A stretch of 7,928 nt of DNA. It comes from an uncultured Clostridia bacterium (lineage in GTDB: Bacteria > Bacillota > Clostridia > RUG12999). The stretch spans positions 1-7,928 of the forward strand of contig CAKVOK010000087.1 in assembly GCA_934792465.1 (NCBI GenBank), written 5' to 3'. A program made the translations under genes and the position numbers. Position 1 is the first letter of the stretch. Each line of letters starts with the position of its first letter. Shown in pieces: positions 1-6,748 of this stretch. The notes under the pieces are model-generated. The model made no database searches and had not been told where the DNA came from. It saw nothing but the letters and a program-made list of their open reading frames with translations.

Positions 1-691
1 GACATATACCGACTGGGAACTGATTATTGTAGATGACTGCTCGGCAGATAATACCGACGAAATTGTGAAGCCGTTTTTGTCTGATAAAAGAATCAAGTAT
101 ATAAAAAACGAAACCAACAGCGGAGCTGCCGTATCCAGAAATCGGGCATTGCGCGAAGCAAAAGGAAAATGGATTGCTTTTCTTGACAGTGATGATTTGT
201 GGTTGCCTGTAAAGCTTGAAAAACAGATTGCGTTTATGAAGAAAAACGACTATCACTTTTCATATACAAACTACGTTGAAATAAATGAAGCCTCTATTCC
301 AAACGGACGGTTTATCACAGGCCCCAAAAGGATAACAAAGCATGGTATGTATAACTATTGCTGGATGGGATGCCTGACGGTTATGTATGATGCGGAAACG
401 GTTGGACTAATTCAAATAGCTGATATTAAAAAGAATAATGACTACGCAATGTGGTTGAAAATATGTAAAAAATCGGAATGCTATCTACTTGATGAAGTTC
501 TTGCCATGTATAGACGGGGCAGAACCGGTTCGATTAGTAGCCACAGTGTCAAGACGCTGATTAGATGGCATTATGATTTATTTAGAAAGGCAGAAAAACA
601 AAGCGTTATGCTCGCAACTTTTCATACCGCACGCAATTTGGTGTTTGGTTTCTACAAGAAAAAAAGATACGTGAAGAAGTCCCAAAAGTGA
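1..691 (+). CDS. GT2-family glycosyltransferase, 5' partial
   Basis: Transfers a sugar from a nucleotide-activated donor to a growing lipid-linked repeat unit at the cytoplasmic face of the membrane (family role; donor and acceptor unknown). The frame is open from base 2, so the gene starts before the window; the GTG at 65 is an internal Val codon, not the start. The visible part begins TYTDWELIIVDDCSADNT, which is the end of the first GT-A beta-alpha unit, so about 25-30 N-terminal residues (the usual start, strand and SVxxQ helix) are missing. The metal/nucleotide-binding DSDD is encoded at 185-196, inside WIAFLDSDDLW. The acceptor-side acidic motif is NNDYAMWLK (about 434-460), equivalent to the EDYxLWLK seen in TuaG/EpsE-like enzymes, and a later YRRGRTGSIS segment is also typical. 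The C-terminus is short and very basic. It is TuaG-like in overall pattern. The family call is firm; the substrate is not known. Confidence 0.93.
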   Translation, partial: TYTDWELIIVDDCSADNTDEIVKPFLSDKRIKYIKNETNSGAAVSRNRALREAKGKWIAFLDSDDLWLPVKLEKQIAFMKKNDYHFSYTNYVEINEASIPNGRFITGPKRITKHGMYNYCWMGCLTVMYDAETVGLIQIADIKKNNDYAMWLKICKKSECYLLDEVLAMYRRGRTGSISSHSVKTLIRWHYDLFRKAEKQSVMLATFHTARNLVFGFYKKKRYVKKSQK

Positions 692-724
692 AGCCTCCTT
701 TGTTTTAAATACAAACATGAATGA

Positions 725-877
725 GTGATAGATTTAGGTACAGCAAAAGATATGGATAGAATTTATATAGAGAAGGCACTGCACGGAAAAATTTCTCAAG
801 CATTTTCTACAAAAAACGGCTTTGTGCCATATCGTGTTTTGGAATATGTGACGATAACATATGTCAAGAGGCTTTAA
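725..877 (+). pseudogene. Possible C-terminal remnant of a lost gene (50 codons)
   Basis: An open frame runs from a TGA at 722-724 to a TAA at 875-877. It reads like protein, ending in segments such as GKISQAFSTKNGF and PYRVLEYVTITYVKRL. The only starts are a GTG at 725 and an ATG at 752, and neither has a convincing Shine-Dalgarno sequence. Its stop codon overlaps the ribosome binding site of the next gene, as expected for the tail of a translationally coupled upstream gene. I infer that this is the 3' end of a former gene whose 5' part was lost, perhaps when the GT2 gene at 1-691 was joined to the locus. It could instead be a chance open frame, or a real 41-50-residue peptide. I do not recognise the family; basic, aromatic-rich tails of this kind are common in cytoplasmic glycosyltransferases. 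Confidence 0.4.
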
Positions 878-882
878 AGGAG
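876..882 (+). promoter_or_regulatory. Shine-Dalgarno site that sets the start at 888
   Basis: AAAGGAG lies five bases before the ATG at 888. The same frame is open back to another ATG at 861, but that codon has no purine-rich site before it and its use would place this AGGAG inside the gene. The protein starting at 888 begins MKKAIVVISF, a typical first beta strand of a nucleotide-sugar-binding domain. The site overlaps the TAA of the remnant frame that ends at 877. Confidence 0.8.
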
Positions 883-887
883 TAAAC

Positions 888-1673
888 ATGAAAAAAGCGA
901 TAGTGGTAATATCTTTCGATGGGTACAAAGATTTGTGGGATACATTTTTCGAATGCTATGAAAAGTTTTTTCCAGATTGCACACTGCCGATTTATTTGAT
1001 TACCAATAACGAAATGCCGACATACCCGCGCGTAACTGTGGTAACTACCGGCGAAGAGGTGTCGTGGAGCCATCGAGTTCGGAATGCATTGGAACAAATT
1101 CTGGAAGATACGCTACTTGTAATGCTGGAGGATTACTTCCTTTGCGAAAAAACCGATTCGGCAAAGATTGATGAGTTATTCCGCATTTTTGCCGAAAATG
1201 ATTACGATTATATGAGGGTAATTCCCATACCAGTTCAACACAGAAAAGAACGTGCCGGAGCCTATCCGCTTGATTCATCGGCATTATATGGCGTCAATCT
1301 TCAAGCGGCGATTTGGAAAAAATCGTATTTACAAAAACTTCTTTACAATGATGATTTCAGCGCATGGGAATTTGAAGCCCGGCAGAAAACAGACAGTCCG
1401 TCGCGCATTGGCGGAAATTGTGTTGCGCTCAATTATATCGGCTTAAGCTACCTGAATGGTGTTATACAGGGCAAGTGGTACCCGCGGACTGTAAAGGAAC
1501 TCAAAAAATACGGGATACATGTTGCGACAGATAAACGCCCTGTTATAAAAAGACGCAAACTCATCGCAATGGACGCAAGAAACTGGCTGTCACATCATAT
1601 ACCAGTAAAAGTAATCCGCGCCGTAAAGCCTATTGCTATGCGCGTTGGATGCAAATTTGTTACAAAAGACTGA
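888..1673 (+). CDS. Putative glycosyltransferase-like polysaccharide biosynthesis protein
   Basis: A 261-residue soluble protein without signal peptide or membrane span. It begins with a hydrophobic strand (residues 3-10) and continues with PIYLITNN (34-41), which resembles the alternating strands of a GT-A fold. Other notable segments are WSHRVRNALEQI (60-71), the acidic VMLEDYFL (78-85), which sits where a DxD metal site would be, SAWEFE (158-163) and VIQGKWYP (192-199). I recall this combination (WSxR, an LEDYFL-like acidic strand, WEFE, GKW) from uncharacterised proteins in capsule and exopolysaccharide clusters annotated as hypothetical or glycosyltransferase, but I cannot name a Pfam family. 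The C-terminal 50 residues are strongly basic, which could favour membrane-surface contact. It sits 25 bases before capE with no visible terminator between, so co-transcription is likely. The role as a sugar transferase is inference; the coding status is firm. Confidence 0.88.
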   Translation: MKKAIVVISFDGYKDLWDTFFECYEKFFPDCTLPIYLITNNEMPTYPRVTVVTTGEEVSWSHRVRNALEQILEDTLLVMLEDYFLCEKTDSAKIDELFRIFAENDYDYMRVIPIPVQHRKERAGAYPLDSSALYGVNLQAAIWKKSYLQKLLYNDDFSAWEFEARQKTDSPSRIGGNCVALNYIGLSYLNGVIQGKWYPRTVKELKKYGIHVATDKRPVIKRRKLIAMDARNWLSHHIPVKVIRAVKPIAMRVGCKFVTKD

Positions 1674-1698
1674 AAAATAAAAAGAAAGGCGACGCGAT

Positions 1699-2736
1699 AT
1701 GTCTTGTTCGTTTAAAGATAGTGTATTGATGATAACCGGAGGGACCGGCTCTTTCGGAAATGCTGTTTTGGAGAGATTTCTCACCACCGATGTCAAAGAA
1801 ATCCGCATTTTTTCACGCGATGAAAAAAAGCAGGACGATATGAGGCATTTGTACAATAATCCCAAATTGAAATTTTATATTGGAGATGTCCGGGACATTT
1901 CCACGTTGCGTCCGGCAATGCAGGGCGTTGATTACATATTCCATGCAGCGGCTCTTAAGCAGGTTCCGTCGTGCGAATTTTTCCCGCTCGAAGCGGTAAA
2001 GACCAATGTGATCGGGACGGATAATGTGCTGACAGCCGCAATAGATGCCGGTGTTCAGCGTGTTGTATGTCTGTCCACGGATAAGGCAGCCTACCCGATC
2101 AATGCGATGGGGACCAGCAAGGCCATGATGGAGAAAATCATTATTGCGAAAGCAAGAAATGTGGATCCGGAAAAAACACGCATTTGCTGTACAAGATACG
2201 GCAATGTTATGTGTTCACGCGGCTCGGTCATCCCGCTGTTCATAGACAAGATCAAGCACGGGTTGCCTCTGACGATAACCGAGGGAGCCATGACACGCTT
2301 TATCATGAATTTGAATGAGGCTGTGGATCTGGTGCTTTATGCATTTGAAAACGGAAGCCAAGGCGATCTGTTTGTGCAGAAAGCGGATGCTTGTACGATC
2401 GATGTCCTCACGCAGGCAATCAAAGAGCTGTTTGGTGTTCCCGATTATCCCACTCAGATAATCGGTATTCGCCACGGCGAAAAAATGTATGAAACATTAC
2501 TTACAAACGAGGAGTGCGCCCGCGCGGTCGATTGCGGAATGTTTTATCGTGTCATTGCAGATAACCGCGATCTGAATTACGAAAAATATCTCTCGATGGG
2601 CAATAAAGAACGTAATACATTGACAGAGTTTAATTCAAATAACACAAGATTGCTCAATGTCGAAGAGACAAAGTGTAAATTGCTCACTTCTCAGCTTGTT
2701 GTTGATGAACTTGCCTCGTGGAATGTAAAACAATAA
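1699..2736 (+). CDS. capE: UDP-GlcNAc 4,6-dehydratase/5-epimerase (CapE/FnlA/WbjB type)
   Basis: This extended short-chain dehydrogenase converts UDP-D-GlcNAc by NADP-dependent 4,6-dehydration and C5 (and C3) epimerisation to a UDP-6-deoxy-4-keto-L-hexosamine, the first step towards UDP-L-FucNAc or UDP-L-QuiNAc (family knowledge). Visible motifs are the Rossmann loop GGTGSFG (14-20), RIFSRDEKKQDDMR (36-49), GDVRD (62-66), HAAALKQVPSCE (82-93), STDKA (126-130), NAMGTSK (135-141), RYGNV (166-170) and HGEKMYETLL (259-268). The catalytic triad reads S-M-K, with Met137 and Lys141, in place of the usual S-Y-K. This substitution is characteristic of the CapE/FnlA branch and separates it from the PseB/FlaA1 dehydratases, which keep Tyr. 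At 345 residues it is full length. An AAAGG site at 1685-1689 precedes the ATG by nine bases. CapF and CapG homologues, needed to finish UDP-L-FucNAc, are not in the window. Confidence 0.95.
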   Translation: MSCSFKDSVLMITGGTGSFGNAVLERFLTTDVKEIRIFSRDEKKQDDMRHLYNNPKLKFYIGDVRDISTLRPAMQGVDYIFHAAALKQVPSCEFFPLEAVKTNVIGTDNVLTAAIDAGVQRVVCLSTDKAAYPINAMGTSKAMMEKIIIAKARNVDPEKTRICCTRYGNVMCSRGSVIPLFIDKIKHGLPLTITEGAMTRFIMNLNEAVDLVLYAFENGSQGDLFVQKADACTIDVLTQAIKELFGVPDYPTQIIGIRHGEKMYETLLTNEECARAVDCGMFYRVIADNRDLNYEKYLSMGNKERNTLTEFNSNNTRLLNVEETKCKLLTSQLVVDELASWNVKQ

Positions 2737-2752
2737 CTGATGAGGAAATACA

Positions 2753-3340
2753 ATGAAATCCTTTTTAAAAACGATATTATCTTATGTATTTAATGGCACA
2801 AAGCTGCTTAGAATGAGACATGTTGGTAAAGGTGTTTTCATTTTAAAGGGGCTTACGGTCAATTCTCCTCAATATATAGAGATTGGGGACAGGGTGAGAA
2901 TTGGTCGCTTTTCGCGGCTTTCTTGTTACGATGCAGGTGAACCGATTTTACTTAAAATAGGAAATGGCTGTTATATAGGCGATTTCTTTTCAGTTTGCAC
3001 TGCAGACAAGGTTTTAATCGGAGAAAATACCCTCATTGCAAGTTATGTGACAATCGTTGCGGAAAACCACGGAGTTAATCCAGAACATCCTTTATGCTAC
3101 AAAAAACAACCTCTCATAGGAAAACCTGTATGTATCGGAAAAGAATGCTGGATAGGCGAAAAGGTGATTGTCCTTCCCGGTGTAACAATTGGAAATGGCT
3201 GCATAATTGGAGCGGGAAGCGTAGTTACAAAAGACATTCCGGATTATTCGATGGCGGTTGGTAATCCTGCCAAAATCATAAAAACATACTGTTTTGATTT
3301 ACACAAATGGAAATCGAAAGAGGAATTGATGAGTGAGTAA
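2753..3340 (+). CDS. Left-handed beta-helix (hexapeptide-repeat) acyltransferase
   Basis: A 195-residue CoA-dependent O- or N-acetyltransferase of the WbbJ/Maa/CapG-like superfamily, probably a cytoplasmic trimer acetylating a sugar nucleotide or lipid-linked sugar (family knowledge). Hexapeptide turns recur: IGDRVRIGRF (44-53), IGNGCYIGDF (69-78), IGENTLI (89-95) and a long run from CIGKECWIG to CIIGAGSVV (about 127-158). His106 in AENHGVNPEH is the probable catalytic base, in the loop that interrupts the helix. The C-terminal VGNPAK (169-174) is a hallmark of the family. The start is supported by TGAGGA at 2741-2746, six bases before the ATG and 16 bases after the capE stop. The gene is visibly richer in A+T than capE. 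It could supply O-acetylation or N-acetylate an amino sugar; the sequence does not decide which. Confidence 0.93.
   Translation: MKSFLKTILSYVFNGTKLLRMRHVGKGVFILKGLTVNSPQYIEIGDRVRIGRFSRLSCYDAGEPILLKIGNGCYIGDFFSVCTADKVLIGENTLIASYVTIVAENHGVNPEHPLCYKKQPLIGKPVCIGKECWIGEKVIVLPGVTIGNGCIIGAGSVVTKDIPDYSMAVGNPAKIIKTYCFDLHKWKSKEELMSE
3316..3323 (+). promoter_or_regulatory. Shine-Dalgarno site for the GTG start at 3333
   Basis: GAAAGAGGA-type purine run inside the 3' end of the acetyltransferase gene, nine to ten bases before the GTG at 3333. It supports this non-ATG start and the eight-base overlap with the upstream gene. The nearby ATG at 3329 is in the acetyltransferase's own frame and runs at once into its TAA, so it cannot be used. 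Confidence 0.65.
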
Positions 3341-4367
3341 ATTTGCTGTAATTGGTGTATTTGATTTTAAAAATCTTTCAACCGGCGGTCAGCCGGTAAA
3401 AACACGTAATTTGTATCAATTGCTTTCTGAAAAATACGGAACGGACGAAGTAGTGTATATTGAAACCTATGGCTGGAAAAAACATCCTTTCAAAATGATT
3501 ACCGCTGTTCACTGTGCTGTAAAACAAAGTGAAAATGTGATCATGCTGCCGGCACATAATGGGGTGAAAATCTTGGCACCGTTGCTTTTAAGATATGCCA
3601 AGGGAACTTCTGTGAAACTGTTTTATGATGTTATCGGAGGTTGGTTGCCTCAAAAGACGGAGGCTGACCCAAAGCTCGCGGCGCAGCTTCGCCGATTTAA
3701 CGGTATTTGGGTGGAAACACCCAGTATGAAAAACGCATTGGAGCGTCAGGGCTTTTCCAACGTTTCGGTTGTTCCAAACTTCAAGTTTATTACTCCGTTA
3801 GCGGCAAAGGAATTGCCGCCTTTGGAAAAACCATATCGCCTTTGCACATTCTCGCGTGTTATGAAGGAAAAGGGCATTGAAGATGCGGTTGAAGCGGTTA
3901 CCCTAGTGAATGATGATTTCGGAGAAACCGTATTCACCTTGGATATATACGGTCCGGTTGATGAAAATCAAACTGAATGGTTTGACAAATTGCAGACTGC
4001 CTTTCCACAATATGTTCATTATCGTGGATGCGTCAATTCTGACAAAAGCGTCGATGTGCTGAAAGCCTATTATGCCTTACTGTTTCCGACTTTTTATGAC
4101 GGTGAGGGCTTTGCAGGAACGCTTATTGACGCATTTTCTTCTGGTGTACCGGTGATAGCAAGCGATTGGAAATACAATCCGGAAATTGTGCATGAAAATG
4201 TCGGGATTATCTATCCAACAAGAAATGTTGAATCACTTGCCGATATTCTAAAAAACATTGCCAATAATCCGAAAATAATTATTAATAAAAAGCTGTATTG
4301 TTTAAAGGAAGCTATGAGATACAGTCCAGCAGGAGTCTTGGACGCAATAGTCAAAGAGTTAAACTAA
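3333..4367 (+). CDS. GT4-like (GT-B fold) glycosyltransferase
   Basis: A 344-residue retaining-type sugar transferase of the cytoplasm or inner membrane face (family knowledge; donor unknown). The N-terminal domain opens with a strand and the loop STGGQPVKTRN (16-26), matching the glycine-rich acceptor/nucleotide loop of GT-B enzymes. The C-terminal domain holds the donor site: LCTFSRVMKEKGIEDAVEAV (170-189) is the usual R-x4-KG region, and YDGEGFAGTLIDAFSSGVPVIASDW (255-279) is the E-x7-E motif. Here the second acidic residue is Asp266, giving E258-x7-D266, a variation I associate with the subgroup reading GEGFxGTLIDAF. Translation starts at GTG 3333, overlapping the acetyltransferase stop by eight bases, so the two are probably translationally coupled. 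The length is normal for the family, perhaps on the short side. No membrane segments are evident. Confidence 0.92.
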   Translation: MSKFAVIGVFDFKNLSTGGQPVKTRNLYQLLSEKYGTDEVVYIETYGWKKHPFKMITAVHCAVKQSENVIMLPAHNGVKILAPLLLRYAKGTSVKLFYDVIGGWLPQKTEADPKLAAQLRRFNGIWVETPSMKNALERQGFSNVSVVPNFKFITPLAAKELPPLEKPYRLCTFSRVMKEKGIEDAVEAVTLVNDDFGETVFTLDIYGPVDENQTEWFDKLQTAFPQYVHYRGCVNSDKSVDVLKAYYALLFPTFYDGEGFAGTLIDAFSSGVPVIASDWKYNPEIVHENVGIIYPTRNVESLADILKNIANNPKIIINKKLYCLKEAMRYSPAGVLDAIVKELN

Positions 4368-4378
4368 ATAACAAAAAT

Positions 4379-5476
4379 ATGAAAAGATTATTATGTATTT
4401 TAAGCGGTATGAACGCAGGCGGTGCGGAAACATTTTTGATGAAAATATACCGCCAACTGGATAAAACGAAGTATCAAATGGATTTCTGCATAAATGCTCC
4501 GGAAAAATGCTTCTACGAAGATGAGATATTATCTCTCGGTGGAAAGATATACAGGATTTTCTCAAAATCGGCATCGCTTAAGGATTTCAAAAAACAACTT
4601 TACAATGTTGTCAGGCTAAATGACTACAACTATGTTTTGAGAATTTCATCGAATGCCGCAGGTTTTTTGGATCTGAAAATTGCCAATAAAGCCGGAGCTG
4701 AAATATGCGCTGTGCGTTCGAGCAATTCGAGCGACGGCGGAAGCTTTAAATCAAAAATTGCGCACAGACTCGGTCGTGCTCTGTACGGCAAATATGTAAA
4801 TGTCAAGATAGCACCGTCTGATCTTGCAGCGGTATATACGTTTGGCAAAAAGGCTTATGAAAGCGGTGCTGTCAATATCCTTCACAATGCTATTGATATT
4901 GATCAATATGGCTTCAACGCAGATATGCGATGCCGCATACGTTCCGAGTTTGGGCTATCCGATGATACAACGATAATTGGACACGTCGGTCGCTTTATGA
5001 CACAAAAAAATCATGCTTTCTTGCTCGAGGTTTTTTCTGAGTATTTAAAAATAAATAGAAAGAGCATTCTGATGCTTGTAGGAGGCGGTGAACTTGAATC
5101 CGCAATAAAAGAAAAAGCATCCGAGCTCGAAATTTCCGACAAAATCATATTCACGGGGGTCAGATCGGATATTCCCGCGCTTTTGTCAGCCATGGATATC
5201 TTCGTATTTCCGTCACTGTATGAGGGCATGCCGAATACCGTGATTGAAGCGCAGGCAACCGGACTTCCGTGCTTGATTGCAGACACCATTACCCGTGAAG
5301 CGGATATTACAGGACTTATAAGTTATCTGCCGCTCGGTGATGCCGGCAAATGGGCTGATTGCATAGAAAAGCTGCCTCGTGAAGCCCGCGTGACGCCCAT
5401 ACGGCAATTCAAAGACAATTACTATGATATAGAGTCAGTGACCGAGCAGTTTGTTAAGCTAATCTTTGGTGAATAG
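4379..5476 (+). CDS. EpsF-like GT4 glycosyltransferase (GT-B fold)
   Basis: A 365-residue glycosyltransferase that adds a sugar to the lipid-linked repeat unit (family role). The N-terminus MKRLLCILSGMNAGGAETFL carries the GGAE loop typical of EpsF/Cap1-type GT4 enzymes. Further landmarks are HNAIDIDQY (169-177), the hinge to the donor domain; HVGRFMTQKNH (202-212), with Arg205 and Lys210 positioned to bind the donor diphosphate; and SLYEGMPNTVIEAQATGLPCLIAD (279-302), containing a canonical E282-x7-E290. I chose the ATG at 4379, 11 bases after the previous stop, because it gives the standard N-terminus. The frame stays open back to an ATG at 4298, but that would add 27 residues overlapping the upstream gene. 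No good Shine-Dalgarno sequence precedes 4379, so initiation may depend on coupling to the upstream gene. Confidence 0.94.
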   Translation: MKRLLCILSGMNAGGAETFLMKIYRQLDKTKYQMDFCINAPEKCFYEDEILSLGGKIYRIFSKSASLKDFKKQLYNVVRLNDYNYVLRISSNAAGFLDLKIANKAGAEICAVRSSNSSDGGSFKSKIAHRLGRALYGKYVNVKIAPSDLAAVYTFGKKAYESGAVNILHNAIDIDQYGFNADMRCRIRSEFGLSDDTTIIGHVGRFMTQKNHAFLLEVFSEYLKINRKSILMLVGGGELESAIKEKASELEISDKIIFTGVRSDIPALLSAMDIFVFPSLYEGMPNTVIEAQATGLPCLIADTITREADITGLISYLPLGDAGKWADCIEKLPREARVTPIRQFKDNYYDIESVTEQFVKLIFGE

Positions 5477-5485
5477 GAGTTTGCT

Positions 5486-6748
5486 ATGATAACCTCACCC
5501 CGAAAATCAGTATCGTCAATAATGCTGATTTTAACTACGGCGCTTTTTGTTTTGTTCATTCTGTTCGATACTTATTCTTGGGGCAAATATGTGCTCTTTG
5601 CGCTTTCGATACTCATCCTGTTTCTCGGCTTTTATATGAATGGCGGAAAAATGAAGCTGGAACTGAATGCATATTTCATTTTCAATATACTGTTTATCGG
5701 ATTTGTACTCATATCATCGCTGTGGGCAATGCAACCATCCGATACGGTAATTATGACAAGAACTCTAGCACGCACATTCATATGTGCATATATGGTATAT
5801 ATTTCGTTTCTGAATATAAAGCAGTTTGACACGATATCCATGCTCAAAGCGGTGATGTGGGCAGGATATATTGTTGCGATTTATGCTTTGGCATTTTACG
5901 GACTCGACAGAATGATTAATGCGGGGCATAATTTTGGATTGCGTCTTGACACAGAATTTGCCAATGTAAATACGGTTGGTATTGCCTGCGCACTTTCCTG
6001 TGTGATTCAAGTCGGCATCAGATTTATAGGCAGAAATCTCCGCCTTTTTCCATCTGCTCTGTTTATGATTCCCTGTATTGTGGTAATCGCGGCGACACAA
6101 AGTCGAAAAGCAATTGTATTTTTGGCAGCCGGCATTTTGGGATGCATATTTGTAAACGCACAAAAATCGGATAAAAAACTCGGCGGTAAGCTTTTCAGGA
6201 TTCTGCTCGGCATTTGCGTATGCGTTGTGATATTTTATATAATCTTACAACTCAATATTTTTTCCGGAGTCCGCGAACGAATGAGCGCACTTATGAACTC
6301 ATTTTTCGGTACAGGCGCGACTGACCATTCCACAACCTTGCGGCATGATATGAGAACATTGGGCTTAAAATGGTTTATCCGATATCCTATCGGCGGTATC
6401 GGCATGGCTAACCCTCACATCTTGGCGAGAGATTACCTTAATTTCAATGCATATCTCCATGATAATTTCGCTGAACTCCTTTGCGGTGGTGGTATTATCG
6501 GCTTTTGCCTTTATTACGCTATGTATGCTTATCTCTTCAGTCAGCTGTGGAGATATCGGAAAGTTGACAAGCAGAGAGTGGCGTTTTTTGCGCTGTGGCT
6601 CGGGCTTATGCTGATAATGAATTACGGAATGGTAACTTATTATTCAAAATCTCAGAATTTCTATCTGATGATTCACTTTGTAAATGTTTTTGATTTAAAA
6701 CGAAAGGCGACCGAGTTATGCAAGTCGGAAAATACATCAAGGCAATAA
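5486..6748 (+). CDS. wzy: O-antigen polymerase/ligase-like membrane protein (Wzy type)
   Basis: A 420-residue polytopic membrane protein that most likely joins flipped repeat units on the outer face of the cytoplasmic membrane (Wzy/WaaL superfamily, Wzy_C-type). I see about eleven hydrophobic segments, near residues 12-27, 34-51, 62-80, 94-109, 119-139, 161-179, 187-203, 207-223, 237-256, 330-352 and 363-385, with a possible twelfth at 388-402. The large loop at about 257-329 carries the family's conserved features: RHDMRTLGLKWFIRYPIGGIG (around 286-306) and YLHDNFAELL (323-332), with His325 matching the HN-x-x-x-E region. SRKA (206-209) after the seventh helix is also typical. AGGAG at 5475-5479 overlaps the previous gene's TAG, six bases before the ATG. 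In a locus with this many transferases, polymerase is more likely than ligase, but these families are not separable by eye. Confidence 0.9.
   Translation: MITSPRKSVSSIMLILTTALFVLFILFDTYSWGKYVLFALSILILFLGFYMNGGKMKLELNAYFIFNILFIGFVLISSLWAMQPSDTVIMTRTLARTFICAYMVYISFLNIKQFDTISMLKAVMWAGYIVAIYALAFYGLDRMINAGHNFGLRLDTEFANVNTVGIACALSCVIQVGIRFIGRNLRLFPSALFMIPCIVVIAATQSRKAIVFLAAGILGCIFVNAQKSDKKLGGKLFRILLGICVCVVIFYIILQLNIFSGVRERMSALMNSFFGTGATDHSTTLRHDMRTLGLKWFIRYPIGGIGMANPHILARDYLNFNAYLHDNFAELLCGGGIIGFCLYYAMYAYLFSQLWRYRKVDKQRVAFFALWLGLMLIMNYGMVTYYSKSQNFYLMIHFVNVFDLKRKATELCKSENTSRQ

Noticed and set aside
698..716. Possible stem TTTGT / ACAAA after the first gene as a terminator
   Set aside because: Five mostly A-T pairs around a seven-base loop with no U-tract after it are too weak to call.
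851..867. Dyad near TGACGATAACATATGTCA as an operator
   Set aside because: Only four outer pairs and a short NdeI-like ACATATGT palindrome are symmetric, and it lies inside the open frame of the gene remnant; chance is likely.
734..928. Open frame on the minus strand across the 692-887 interval and the start of the next gene
   Set aside because: It runs antisense into a well-supported gene, has no ribosome binding site I can see, and its translation is Cys/Phe/His-rich without protein-like character.
4298..4378. Upstream ATG at 4298 as the start of the second GT4 gene
   Set aside because: It would add 27 residues unlike the family and overlap the previous gene by 70 bases; the ATG at 4379 gives the standard GT4 N-terminus.
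5765..6163. 132-codon open frame on the minus strand inside the polymerase gene
   Set aside because: It lies wholly opposite a gene with clear membrane segments and family motifs, and its translation is low-complexity-like and Cys/Asn/His-rich; it is a frame shadow.
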